Under the pieces are notes generated by a model. It saw only the letters and a program-made list of their open reading frames with translations, was not told the origin of the DNA and ran no database searches. A program made the translations under genes and the position numbers. This document shows, in pieces, positions 53,148 through 63,654 of a stretch of 64,000 bases of DNA; the stretch's first letter is position 1, and every line of letters starts with the position of its first letter. Origin of the DNA: Cymbomonas tetramitiformis (Eukaryota; Chlorophyta; Pyramimonadophyceae; Pyramimonadales; Pyramimonadaceae); NCBI GenBank assembly GCA_001247695.2, contig LGRX02027184.1:1-64000 (forward strand). Reading direction: 5' to 3'.

Positions 53148-53915
53148 GAGATGTCCCTGATTTTTCTTATCGATAACTTTTATATCTCGATATCTGCCAC
53201 AGTTATTTAGGTTATTTACATGATAGGTATTAAAGTATCCCAAGACACCCCAAGTACACCATCACAGCCATTCAGACAATCGTAAGAAGTAAGGCATGAA
53301 GGCGCCAGTAGTCATTCAGGTAGTCACACGAGTAAGGTCAAACCAGGAGGTGGCACGATGATGCCTGAAGATGACGCTGTCTTACGACGACGCTTCGTTG
53401 CGATCCGATCCACGCTTCCCCATTTTCAGTCGGTTTCCCCCAAACTGGCTCGGTTTCTTGGCAACTTGCGCACGGTTTCTTGAATTTATAAGTCGGTGAG
53501 TGAGTGGCAATGAAATACCATACCGATGTTCTGTCAATCTCGGAAATACATCTTTGCCGAATTTGAAGTGTCGCAATACCAGCTTACTAGGATTGATGCT
53601 GATCACTTGTTCAAATTTGAATGGAACTGAATTCAGATTTGAATTTGAAGACTGTGTCGTCCCCGATCTCGATAATTCCATATATCGATATTACGTCCAG
53701 AGTTGTGGCATTTATCGATATCGATCCCTGATCCCGTATCGATTAATCGAAATGGAAATTCCCCCCAAAAATGGTATCGAGAAATATGAAAAGTACAGTT
53801 ATCGAGAGATATGATAGCCAAAAACAATGCTATCGAGAGATATCGATGATAAGTAAAAAATAACTATCGCGGAGAGATATGATACGTCCGATATACCGAT
53901 ATAGTTGGCTACTAT
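53148..53915. repeat. ATCGATA-rich scattered repeats, third block
   Basis: Clusters at 53155-53200 and 53670-53915 (TATCGATATCGATC, TATCGAGAGATATGAT repeated). Same word family as 4716-4990 and 7600-7745. Confidence 0.6.
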
Positions 53916-53924
53916 CCGGTAATC

Positions 53925-53967
53925 CTTGTGAGAGGACCAAATTCGCTCTTGGTCCTCTCACAAGGAC
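53925..53967. repeat. Perfect 16-bp hairpin
   Basis: CTTGTGAGAGGACCAA, 8-bp loop, TTGGTCCTCTCACAAG. Not associated with a recognised gene. Confidence 0.8.
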
Positions 53968-54419
53968 CAACTTTTCAAAGAATTTTTCGGGCATTCTATT
54001 GGACTCCGGAGTGCATATCCCATAGAATATATAGTAAAATTGGGACCTAAACTAAGTAGGCCGATTGATGTGCCATAGCATCAGAATCTCCTCAATATAT
54101 CTGCACATAGGACATTTGTTCAAAGTACCCTACGATTTTCAAAGTAGACGATTTTCAAAAGTTTCAAAAGACGACTCGAAAATATGACGCCCCTTCGTTA
54201 TTTTTTACCAATAGTATATCGACCTATGGAAGATGCAGATAAGTTCTAATCGAAGCGTATAGACATATACCAATCATATTTGGGACATCTCGCGAGTTGG
54301 AAGTCATATACAGTATTGGTTGTGCCAGGCTGCAATCACACACCCTACACGTGTTTAAAAATAAACATTTTTTATTTGGGGGCAGAAAATGCTTTTCCCC
54401 TTACAAATTTAGGACACCT
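53968..54419. other. No gene seen
   Basis: AT-rich, no supported exon. Confidence 0.4.
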
Positions 54420-56135
54420 GTACCCGGCATGTACCCGGCATGTACTTGGACAAGGTACATATGTACCTACCCACTCCCAACTTGGGGCCCAAAACTCAGT
54501 GAAATTCCAAGTTGTAAAAAAGTGCAATATTTTCACATATATGTCAAGGCCATAAGTGACTAAGACATCCTTGACCAGTTTCGATGTAAACTATTGAGTT
54601 ATTCCTTCATAAATATACCGACCCAAAAACAGGACTGGCGTGTACCTACGTGTACCTACGTGTACCCCGTGAACGGGTACACATGTACGAAATCGGTACA
54701 TGCAGGGTGCATGTGTACGCAATCGATCGCGTACACATGTACCCAGCATGCACCGGGCGGGGTCATGTAGGTACATGCCGGGTACATGGTTCCTCGTACA
54801 CATGCACCCAACGTGTACCATATGGTACATGCTGAGCACATGTACCAGACATGTACCAAATGGCAGACTAGTGCATGCTGGGTACATGTGAACGCACCCC
54901 CTTAGTACGACTTGAGTACATAGTTACCCCACGCGTGTTATATATGGCGTGCACGTGTACCGACAATGTACCATGTGTCAATTTAACAATTCACCATAAC
55001 AAAAACGATCATTATATATAATTACATTTACCTATGTTTGTCTATCATGCCTCATTGTCGCTGGGATTCTCATCTCGGACAAATTGCTCAAAGAAGTCGG
55101 CTAGCGGATCTAATACCGCCACCGAGATTTCCATGCAAGGATGCTTTCGAATCACCACTTGAGAAGCAATCTCCTCGGCAAGCATAAACGGTTCTTTTCG
55201 ATCGGATTCAGTGGCCGGACTCTCTGGGTCCTGGACGTAGAAACACTTCGAAGCACTATCCGCTCCTATGATGGAATGCCTCGCACTCAAAGCGGCCGTT
55301 AAAGCTTTAGTTGGCTTCTTAAGCCACGAAACCTTGACAAACACGCACGGTCTTCCTCCAAGCTCTACTCGATAGATGTCATCCACCCGGGCGAACCTGG
55401 AATATAACCACCCACCCCACCCCACCCCCTCCCGACATCAAGCACGCATGTACGCATCACATCGATACCAAATCAGTCTCGCACCGCTCGGATCGTGCAG
55501 GTTCGGTGTTCACTACTGCACACTGGTACATGCGCACCTAACACGCACCCATCATAAAGACATGGCGGGTACACGTGTACCCACATGTTCCCATTGTAGG
55601 TGTGCATGTACCGTTCGTGTACGGGTACTAGTGGTACATGTGTACTCACCGGTCTGTTTGTTCCTTTGGTTTCTCGATACCTTTCGTCCGCATTCTCTCG
55701 ACGTAAAAAGATTGGAAGTAACATTGCATTGTATTGAACATTTTGTCCATGGATGCGGTCCGGAACTTCATCCTATCCACTTGCACTCGATTGAACTTGC
55801 GGCATCGAGGAGGGCAACCTTCGAGTAGAGCGCGCTCATACTCTGTGTATTGTCTTCCCAACCATGGGGTGGGGTCCAGGTCGATGTGCACCTTGTACTT
55901 GGCGGTACCCGGTGCCTTTGACCTGAAGGTGCGCCGTCTGCAAACAACACATGGCGCCTAAGCACTACGGAAATGCCGTGGACGTATGTACCCGCCGTGC
56001 ACTGCATCACGGGTGCAGGCGGGGTACGTGTGTACCGTGCCAGCACTGGAAACGGTTGCGACCGGGTGCACACGTACTGACCTATGGTACATGGTTGGTA
56101 CACATGTACCCGCAATGCTCCACATGCGACTTACT
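54420..56135 (-). mobile_element. CACTA-like DNA transposon remnant with GTACATG motif field
   Basis: At least fifteen copies, in both orientations, of words such as CGTGTACC, GGTACATG and GTACACATGTACC lie at 54420-54960. More occur in the intron 55500-55650 and at 55975-56110. They surround two minus-strand exons of a transposon-type protein. Dense subterminal arrays of a short motif in both orientations are characteristic of CACTA (En/Spm) elements, where the element's own protein binds them. Termini and target duplication were not identified, so the boundaries are those of the motif field. Confidence 0.45.
55045..55937 (-). CDS. 3' exons of a CACTA-like transposon protein
   Basis: Exon 55937-55650 (3' splice site TTTGCAG, donor GACCG|GTGAGT) joins exon 55396-55045 (TTCCAG|GTT) in phase 2 and ends in a stop. 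The first exon has W-L-G-R-Q-Y-T-E-Y-E-R-A-L, a basic helix and M-F-N-T-M-Q-C-Y-F. The second has a beta-rich core V-D-D-I-Y-R-V-E-L-G ... V-F-V-K-V-S-W-L, then C-F-Y-V-Q-D-P and an acidic tail F-V-R-D-E-N-P-S-D-N-E-A. The order V-x-V-x-W ... F-Y-V-x-D-P resembles the short C-terminal domain (DUF4216-like) that follows the transposase in plant and algal CACTA elements. No catalytic D/E triad is in the window; upstream exons are missing or unrecognised. Confidence 0.45.
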
Positions 56136-56218
56136 TGGAGATGAGGTGGTTATAGTTCTCCACGAGTTCCTCGAGATTTATGTAGTGCTGGATATTGTTC
56201 GGCTAAGGCTGCAGAATT

Positions 56219-56300
56219 ACCGGTAATTTGAAATCGGGGGTCGGTAATTACCGGTAATTACCGGGTAATACTTTTGATGGTAATACCAAAGTATTACCAC
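56219..56300. repeat. GGTAATTACC palindrome cluster
   Basis: Four overlapping or adjacent copies of GGTAATTACC or close variants, then GGTAATACCAAAGTATTACC, itself an inverted repeat. Confidence 0.7.
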
Positions 56301-57158
56301 CAGCACGGCGTGAGGCAACTTTTGCCCTGAGCATACGATCTTCGTTCTGTAAAGTCCTACGGGCTTCCTTTTTATTATAGAACATGTTAAGTGCGTATTA
56401 TCTTGTCTACGAAGCCATACATGTGCGCAACCGGCGCAACTAAAATGCAGATAGTACAGACAGACAGTTACACGGACACATCCTACATAGATAGAGCACG
56501 TTACAGTAATCGCCCATATTTAAGAAAACAGGGATTTTGGGCCAGCCAGCCGTACTCATCGAGTTGGGCACCCTACCCCGCCGGCACCCCCATTTTCTTA
56601 GCTTAACACTCGCCGAGAGAAAAGCCGGCCACCGTACTCATCGAGTTGGGTACCCCCAAACCGGCCGCTTCTTAACGTCGGGTTTTCTTAAAAGTGATGA
56701 GTGATTACTGTATGGCGTCCTATACGGTTGTAACATGTGAAAACCGACGTCACCATCGAATTTGGCATGGTCGAAAATTGTTTGCAAGGATCTCTCGTCG
56801 CAGGGACCTGCTCCGTGCGTCGCCCCTTAGCACGCTCCGCGCACACTACCGCCGGGCGCTGCCAGCAGGCCTGCATATATGGAAATTCCCCAAATTTCGC
56901 TACAATTACCTAAATTTATTTCGCAAATTTCGCATGGAGGCCCCTAAACTTCTCGTGAATTTCTCCGAAGTTTGGCCCCTCTAAAATAACAACCCAAATT
57001 ACGCATAAATTTCCTGGAGTTTTAAAGGGTTATACCTGATACGTATGATAGCTTGAGATGACGGCATTATTGAACTCCTCTACACGTGACACGAAATTAC
57101 GGGACGAATGGATAAGCGAGGCGGAGTAAATCCGGGAGTTGGGGGGTTAGTACTCGCC
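56301..57158. other. No gene seen
   Basis: Contains a short duplication GTACTCATCGAGTTGGG(C/T)ACCC at 56551 and 56633. Open frames lack motifs. Confidence 0.4.
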
Positions 57159-57662
57159 TTTTCTGCGAAGGCGAGTAATCGAAAAGAAAACCCCTGCGGA
57201 CCACTTCAAGTGCAAGATCCGATGCGAAACGGCAACAACGAGAACATTAGAAGGGCTTGAGGAAATACATGGGGCTGTATAAAAGTACAGCCCCTGTATT
57301 ATAGGGTTCAGCCCCTGTATTTTCTGCGAAGGCGAGTAATCGAAAAGAAAACCCCTGCGGACCACTTCAAGTGCAAGATCCGATGCGAAACAGCAACAAC
57401 GAGAACATTAGAAGGGCATGAGGAAATACAGGGGCTGTATAAAAGTACAGCCCCTGTATTTTAGGGTTCAGCCCCTGTATTTTCTGCGAAGGCGAGTAAT
57501 CGAAAAGAAAACCCCTGCGGACCACTTCAAGTGCAAGATCCGATGCGAAACAGCAACAACGAGAACATTAGAAGGGCTTGAGGAAATACAGGGGCTGTAT
57601 AAAAGTACAGCCCCTGTATTTTAGGGTTCAGCCCCTGTATTTTCTGCGAAGGCGAGTAATCG
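57159..57662. repeat. ~160-bp tandem repeat, three copies
   Basis: Units start TTCTGCGAAGGCGAGTAATC at about 57160, 57321 and 57481, with a fourth start at 57641. Each contains the hairpin GGGGCTGTA-taaaag-TACAGCCCC and a second CAGCCCCTGTATT copy. Confidence 0.9.
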
Positions 57663-58072
57663 AGTTGGAAGCACCTAGTAAAAGCGCTAATGTTTTAAGG
57701 CACATTGCGTAACGACCGAAAAGAATGATTGGATAACGCACGAACGCACCCTTCGTTTGCGTTCCTCCCAGAAGAAGAAGGGAGCGAAGGCGTGCTAGTA
57801 GAAGATTCTTCTTGCGCAAGAAAGATCATGTGCGGTAAAGGAACGAGGGACTTAAGACAGCTAGATTAAGAAGGGAAAATGTGTTGAACGTAATAAAAAT
57901 ACATGCGAGAGGGTACGTAGGTGAAGCAAGCGCGCATGCGGAAAACTTCCGCCCCTTATTTTTTCATCGTATAGTACGACTTGGTAGCGTCCCTCTGCAA
58001 TGCGCCAGATAAGGTCGCTCACCAGCCGGAAGTGTTCCGTGCGATGGTGCTGCGTGCCCGGGAGCTCCTCCT

Positions 58073-58802
58073 TCAGCGCTCGCAGGTACTCGCACCGACG
58101 GTACTCCGCTCTGAGTGCCTGGAGGAAGATTCCTGGTTCCACGACCCCGGTTTGGTCGCGCACCTAGCTGCGGCTGCTCCTTCCGTCAATACATCTGGGT
58201 GTGAAGGGGGATTGCGGCTGCGCTGAGGTCGACTGTGGTTCCTGCGTGGCTTGACCAATACTACCAAGACTGGCCAGAGGAGTGGTGGTTCGAGTAATCC
58301 CTCTCGATGGCCTCGTTCTTCCCCTGGTGTCGAGAAGAGTCGCGTGGGTTCTCCCTGTTGGTCGACGCGGGGGATGATCTCCACGATATCCATTCCGTAC
58401 TCTCGTAGGAGTGGTCCCCACGATGCCTGAGGAAAGTCGGGCAGGAGGAACATGGCTGCGGTGCTGTCAGGTGCCTGGCGCGCCTCCGCGTCGTAGTGGC
58501 GGAGGATGGCGTCAATGGTGACGTCTGGATCCTTCGGAGAAAGGTGGATTGCACCAGACGATTCTCCCTCTACATTGCTCCTTCAGGCAGTCCGTCCAGA
58601 AAGTCTCCACCTGCCGATTTCTTCCCATGATGGCGTCGCAGCACGCGTCCACTTGAAAATATCCTCCCAGGAGCTTGGAGTACTTGCTCTGCAGACGTCG
58701 GTCCTCCGTTTGCTTGAGCTTCCAATCCTGTTTGTCCACTACGGGGTCTCCTGGTTGTGGTACAGGGGCTCGATGAGCTTCCTGGGGAGCGATGCTTGGC
58801 AC
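58073..58802 (-). pseudogene. Retroelement Pol fragment with Dam-like methyltransferase motif
   Basis: Minus strand: residues D-W-K-L-K, then Y-F-Q-V-D-A-C-C-D with N-R-Q-V and G-R-I-V-W-C-N-P-P-F-S. After a frame change near 58530 come D-A-I-L-R-H-Y-D-A-E-A, M-F-L-L-P-D-F-P-Q-A-S-W-G-P-L-L and later R-L-F-S-T-P-G-E. The order x-x-D-x-C-x-D ... W-C-N-P-P-F ... L-P ... W ... L-F is the N6-adenine methyltransferase-like (Dam/phage type) fold found in some DIRS-like and algal LTR retroelements. N-P-P-F is the catalytic motif of that fold. The frame break and Pro/Arg-rich tail show it is dead. Protease-side sequence may continue to the right (58879-59169, frame broken). Confidence 0.5.
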
Positions 58803-59084
58803 TGGGGTCTCCTACAGCACTGATTCCGCGTCGGAGAAGGGGCTCTCATCGAGTGGTGATGACGGGTCGTGCTCCTTCTTATCCTCGTGAACCATGGCCC
58901 GCTGCTTCTGCGCTCGCGTCTGCAGTCCCAGGGTGGCTGGAATGGCCTCCATTTTGACAAAGGTGTCTGCGGCGTTGTGTCACAGACAGGTCGGGTGTCT
59001 CTGCCCACCAGAGTCCGTTGATGCAAGTGAGCTCCCCCACCACAGTCGGTGGGCTGACGGGGGAGAGGTGATATTGGTCCAAGA

Positions 59085-59165
59085 TTTCGTCCGTCCGTCC
59101 GTCCGTCCAAGACAAAATTCTTGGACGGACGGACAGACGGACGGACGGACGGACGGACGGACGGA
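59085..59165. repeat. CCGT/GGAC tetranucleotide hairpin array
   Basis: (CCGT)n, a short spacer AAGACAAAATTCTT, then (GGAC)n with one interruption, so the two halves can pair. Directly precedes sequence resembling the foldback 1 arm. Confidence 0.88.
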
Positions 59166-59195
59166 CCAAACATTCTTAACATTCTGAGATTTTCT

Positions 59196-59300
59196 AAATT
59201 AGGGCTCCCATACTTAAGCCCAAACTTAAGTAGTGTAACGCGTCGGCCCGCGTCGACGCCTGCGTTTTCCCATACTTTGACAATCGTATACGATTGTCAG
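59196..59300. repeat. Segment resembling the foldback 1 terminal repeat
   Basis: AATTAGGG, CCATACTTAAG, ACTTAAG, GTAACGCG and TTTTCCCATACT occur in the same order and spacing as in 22405-22480, followed by the 22-bp palindrome (left half TGACAATCGTA). The right-hand counterpart was not found before 64000. Confidence 0.6.
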
Positions 59301-59327
59301 ACTTGAGTTCATTTCGTTTGCTTACAG

Positions 59328-61096
59328 CAGCGGATGCGGAGGCTCCTGAGGAAGTAAGGCACTTCGAGAAAATTGTGCACAATCTGGAGACCGACTATCT
59401 CAGTCTATTCGATAGTGGTCCTGATGACTACAAGAAGTGGGTGAAGAACAAGTTCATGCGAATGCAGCTTGTCGTGGTGGATGGCCAGCATCGCTATGAT
59501 GCCTGGCTTGACCTTGTCCTGGACGCAAGGAAACGTAAAGCATTCTGGGAGGGTACCGGGACCTGTTCCAAGTCCTCTCTGGAGGGGTTGGCCACAACGA
59601 TTACAATTCTGAAGAAAGAAACACCTGTTTGTGTTTTGGTAAGTAACCCTGGTATGCCATCGTTTGTTTCATTATCATTAAAATAACACGTTTACATGAA
59701 TGAATATTTTACAAGTTTCGGTTTGAGCAGAGCCTTATCGGGACACAGACGAACACCGACCAAACAGAAAGTCATGTTGACTCCCACGAACACGATAAAT
59801 GAATTTTGCTGTTGAATATCGCCGACGCCTCAGACGCACAACTGCAGCATCTTACCCAGTTTCCAGTAAGGCAAGCTAGTGCCAAGAGTAACGCTTGGTA
59901 TCGGAACAATCTGAGCGATACGACCGCCGCGGCCTACTCGAACGAGCTTTCGAGGATTCAGGATCATTCGGCAAAAGTAGCCCTCCTCCAATCGCGCGAG
60001 CGGGATGCGCAAAAGGTATGAATCTTCGGCGCTCTCTCATGTGTCCGGATGTTCGGCTCTCACCCACGCGTGACAATCGTATACGACTGTCAAGCTTTGG
60101 CGCTAGCCTCGGCTCTGACTCACGTGTGACAATCGTATACGATTGTCAAGCTTTGGCGCTAGCCTCGGCTCTAACTCTCGTGCGACAATCGTATACGATT
60201 GTCAAGCTTTGGCGCTAGCTTCGGCTCTAACTCACGTGTGACAATCGTATACGATTGTCAAGCTTTGGCGCTAGCTTCGGCTATAACTCACGTGTGACAA
60301 TCGTATACGATTGTCAAGCTTTGGCGCTAGCTTCGGCTCTAACTCACGTGTGACAATCGTATACGATTGCCAAGCTTTGGCGCTAGCTTCGGCTATAACT
60401 CACGTGTGACAATCGTATACGATTGTCAAGCTTTGGCGATAGCTTCAGTTTTCTGCCACGCGTGACAATCGTATACGATTGTCAAGCTTACTAGCTTCGG
60501 CCCCCTGACTTACGTGTGTCCAACGTGTCTTGCTTGCAGATTTTGCGGTTGCTGGATACAAAACTGGGAGATGAATGGCGGAAGGAAGCCCTGGAGTTCA
60601 AGAACTATCCGAAAGAACTGCAGCCTGTTCTTACCCTAGAGGCTGTAAGCACCTCGCTATCAGCCTTAGGGTTTGATGTACGATATTTTTTCTTTGTTAT
60701 TAAAGTGGCGAAGAAAGGAATAGCAGTGGATGATGTGGACGAACGGAAGGAGGTATACCAGAAATATGGGATCAGTTGCAAGGGCAAGTTTTTGACTGGC
60801 ACTGAGTTCAGCACGTATTGTCATCGTCTTGGTTTCATCAAGGATGTCATCGAATCTGCCAAGGCCAGGTTTGCATGTCTAAGGCGGGTCTTCACTCTTC
60901 AGTCGCTGCTTGCCATTGAACTTCAGGTGCTGAAACAACTGCCGAAGGAGCAGACGGGGGATAGGATACACTGTCGTCGCTGCTCCAGCACCTGGTTGAC
61001 CAGGATGTGGACCTGATTGAGCTGTATCTGGGTGTGTGCCAGAAGCCCATCTGCAGTCACAAGGGGTGGTCACAGTACATCGCAGGAGGGGTGTGA
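59328..61096 (+). CDS. Spliced gene with a DGQHR motif (ParB/DndB-like?)
   Basis: Exons 59328-59638, 59848-60015, 60540-60926 and 60965-61096 join in phase. Splice sites: CTTACAG|CAG, TTG|GTAAGT, CTGCAG|CAT, AAAAG|GTATGA, TTGCAG|ATT; the last intron of 38 bp (CAG|GTGCTG...GATAG) is weak and could instead be a frameshift. About 336 residues are visible; the true start is probably in an upstream exon. Exon 1 contains M-Q-L-V-V-V-D-G-Q-H-R-Y-D-A-W. D-G-Q-H-R is the signature loop of DGQHR/DndB-type and ParB-like proteins, which act on DNA or nucleotides in bacteria. The remainder is helical (H-L-T-Q-F-P-V-R; D-E-W-R-K-E-A-L) with C-terminus C-Q-K-P-I-C-S-H-K-G-W. The intron 60016-60539 is almost entirely the palindrome satellite of foldback 1. 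Function unknown; a mobility gene is a real possibility. Confidence 0.5.
60071..60486. repeat. 56-bp palindrome satellite inside an intron
   Basis: Eight units of 56 bp. Each starts with the 22-bp palindrome (TGACAATCGTA left half; one copy with GACTGTCA, one with TTGCCA) followed by AGCTTTGGCGCTAGCTTCGG and CTCTAACTCACG. Lies entirely within the intron 60016-60539. Confidence 0.92.
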
Positions 61097-61387
61097 GAGG
61101 AGGGCTGTTGGTCCATATACAAGTGGGTTTCATATACCTCTCACCATACATGCAGTAGGTGCATGATGGCCGCCAAGAAATTAACCAAACTGCCGATCAA
61201 CACTCAATTTTTGAAATTTGACCACCAAAAACCGCATTGCACTCTGGAAAGCATATTTCTTTGTTCACCACGACTTCCACTGCTACGATGAAATGTTTTT
61301 CTGAGTGTTCTGGGGGAATTTGCCCAAATTGGACAGATTTGACTTCCTCGACGGTCAGATTTCCACTTTTCAACACTCAATTTCAAC

Positions 61388-62788
61388 ATGATGCAAAACG
61401 CCAACACTGGACGCTCACCTCCAACGTCGCCTACGTCGACTCCCAGGCGTACAAGGGGACGACAGGCCAGTCAGCGCAGCACGAGAGGTGCTGCAGCCAC
61501 TGGAACCACTGGCAAGGGGGCGAAGGGCACCTACAAGGCGCCCTCTCCGGGTCAGCCGCCGCAGGCTGCGACAGCGGCAGGTGCGCCAAGCTTCCAGATA
61601 CCCAAGAAGAAGTCGACCTTGTCAGCTGCTGCTCCTGAGTTTAACAGCATGACTCCTCTGGTTCTGGATTCTGGAACAACTTGTGTGACACCTCCCCTGG
61701 AGGAGGCTGTAACGGTACCTAAACAGCGCCCTAATCCGCCCCTGCGTCATGCAAGAGCGGCGTCACCACGGGTGCTGACTGTTGACACCCCTGGTGCAGG
61801 GCGAAACATGAGGGCGACTCCCCAGCGGTATGTCAACTTGACCACCCCTTCCCCTGGCATTCTGCGACTGCCCGGAAGCCGCGACCTGAGCCCTCCAGCT
61901 CCGCGCCAGCGAAGCCCGCCTCGGACTCGAGACCGGACCCCGCCACAGCCGCGCTGCAGGAGCCCACCGCGGACGCGCGACATGAGTCCTCCAGCTCCAA
62001 GACCGCGAAGCCCTTTGACATCCTACAGGACTCCACACACTTGGTCTGGAGCTACGGTGATGACCTCCCCGCACGGCCAGCTGCCCACGCCATTCAGCGA
62101 GAACGCGCTTCAGGCTGAGTCCGCGGGAGCAGCCTCTGCGGGACAACCTCTACCTGCTGGCCGACCACCTCGCGACCCGATCGCCGTGCGCGAAATGACC
62201 GAGGTCAAACTTTCAGCATGTGAGCAGGACATGCAGAATGAGGCGAATGAGCAGAAACAAGGACTTCGCCAATTTCCCTCCCGCTCCGATGTGGCCAACT
62301 GGCGAAAGCGCCAGCAGCAGGGTGAGAATCTCGCCTGGACTCCGCGCCCTAACCAAGGGGGTGTGGGGGCAGCGGGGAGGTCAGAGGACATGCACCAAAG
62401 CATTGCTGGCGAACCCATGGCACACTCAATGCATCCAACTCCCTCCTCAACAAGCAACGGGGAGGTGGGGGCAGCGGGGAGGACAGGTGGCTCCGGCTTG
62501 ACAGGTGGCCCACGCCACATAAGCATAGCATGTTCGGGGCATTCGCTGACATCGCCGCTTACGGAGAAGGTGACCGGTGACTCTCTGACCTCACCGATTA
62601 CCGATACCGTTACGGAACCTAAGGTGATCGGTGACTCTATGGCAAGGTTATCGGTGACTTTCGAGTCCGAGATAGACAGCGAGGCAACCTCACTGACGCC
62701 TTCACTGTGTCGCAAACGCGTGCATATGATGGTACAATCTCGGAATCGAACGAACTTAACACTCGCGACTGATCATAAGCATCATTAA
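61388..62788 (+). CDS. Pro/Ser/Arg-rich protein, possibly retroelement Gag
   Basis: 466 codons from the ATG at 61388. Low complexity: Thr/Pro/Arg-rich start, then repeats R-S-P-P-R-T-R-D and S-P-P-A-P-R (residues about 150-215), then a Gln/Glu-rich helix (residues about 275-310) and Ser/Thr-rich tail. L-V-L-D-S-G-T-T near residue 92 resembles an aspartic-protease active site but lacks the flanking fold. The frame ends shortly after a 72-bp block repeated at 63447-63518. It follows the DGQHR gene on the same strand. A secreted or nuclear SR-type protein is an alternative. Confidence 0.35.
   Translation: MMQNANTGRSPPTSPTSTPRRTRGRQASQRSTRGAAATGTTGKGAKGTYKAPSPGQPPQAATAAGAPSFQIPKKKSTLSAAAPEFNSMTPLVLDSGTTCVTPPLEEAVTVPKQRPNPPLRHARAASPRVLTVDTPGAGRNMRATPQRYVNLTTPSPGILRLPGSRDLSPPAPRQRSPPRTRDRTPPQPRCRSPPRTRDMSPPAPRPRSPLTSYRTPHTWSGATVMTSPHGQLPTPFSENALQAESAGAASAGQPLPAGRPPRDPIAVREMTEVKLSACEQDMQNEANEQKQGLRQFPSRSDVANWRKRQQQGENLAWTPRPNQGGVGAAGRSEDMHQSIAGEPMAHSMHPTPSSTSNGEVGAAGRTGGSGLTGGPRHISIACSGHSLTSPLTEKVTGDSLTSPITDTVTEPKVIGDSMARLSVTFESEIDSEATSLTPSLCRKRVHMMVQSRNRTNLTLATDHKHH
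62708..62779. repeat. 72-bp direct repeat, copy 1
   Basis: Starts TGTCGCAAACGCGTGCATAT and ends ACTGATCATAAG; identical to 63447-63518, 739 bp away. Includes the last codons of the upstream frame and the word GGAATCGAAC, which resembles an inverted pol III B box. Confidence 0.9.
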
Positions 62789-63446
62789 TATCCACTGGTG
62801 CCGGTATCTGATCGAGCAATTCTCAACACAGCATAAGATCGTAGAGCTACAAATTTTTTAAAATTCTGATACCCTGTTATCAAGCGCTGAACTCTTACAT
62901 GCAAGCCCAGATTCCAACATGAAAAAGTATGAAAACAGCAGTAAAATATATCCATCAAAATTGATATTATATCACAAATACGAATTATTGTGTGTACAAA
63001 AGCTGTGAGCAGAACTGTCTTAGCACTCTAGCACTGGCACGCGAACAGCCACCTAGTACTTGCGAAGGCAAAACAATAATGAGTCCACTAGCCTGACCTT
63101 CGGTCAGAGTCTACTTATATCTCAATGTCCTGTCACATTTCTCAAAACTGTAACGGGTTCTAGCCCTTAAATCTTCATCTGGCCAATGGAAAATCATTAT
63201 CCCATGCCAGCTCTAACAATGTTACCGTTTACCGCATTCTGACTGACACGTCAGCGGCAAAGGAGTCACTGCCATCTTCGTCTTATCATTCCCTGGTCAC
63301 CTGATGGTGACTATATCTTCTCTGACAAGTCTGCATCTCACAGATGGTCATCTTCGTGAAGCCTGTCATGCTGTCACCACTGTCATGCGTGTCACCAGCT
63401 GAACAAACCCGGCGCGGTACCATGAGAAGCCGGCGTTTGTTACAGC

Positions 63447-63518
63447 TGTCGCAAACGCGTGCATATGATGGTACAATCTCGGAATCGAACGAACTTAACA
63501 CTCGCGACTGATCATAAG
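63447..63518. repeat. 72-bp direct repeat, copy 2
   Basis: Identical to 62708-62779. The intervening 667 bp (AT-rich start, then small hairpins such as TGGTCACC/GGTGACT) contains no gene that I can see, and could be an insertion. Confidence 0.9.
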
Positions 63519-63654
63519 TGTGCCCGGAGGCACAGCGTGAGCCGATATGCCTATGCGTCCGTATGTGTGTCATCGGGGGTGATCTGGGATTGGCACGATG
63601 ACAGTGAGATTGGGCTTGAAATCACGATGAGAATGAATACCAGATGTCCGGGGT

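Noticed and set aside
58739..59182. Ser/Val/Arg/Pro repeat protein
   Set aside because: The repeats are the CCGT/GGAC tetranucleotide array read as protein.
60647..60707. 61-bp intron with GTAAGC donor in the DGQHR gene
   Set aside because: Splicing it would bring a stop after five codons; the unspliced frame stays open and coding-like.
62735..62779. Possible minus-strand tRNA or SINE because of GTTCGATTCC
   Set aside because: The B-box-like word is present, but no cloverleaf forms and no A box lies at the right distance; listed only as a direct repeat.
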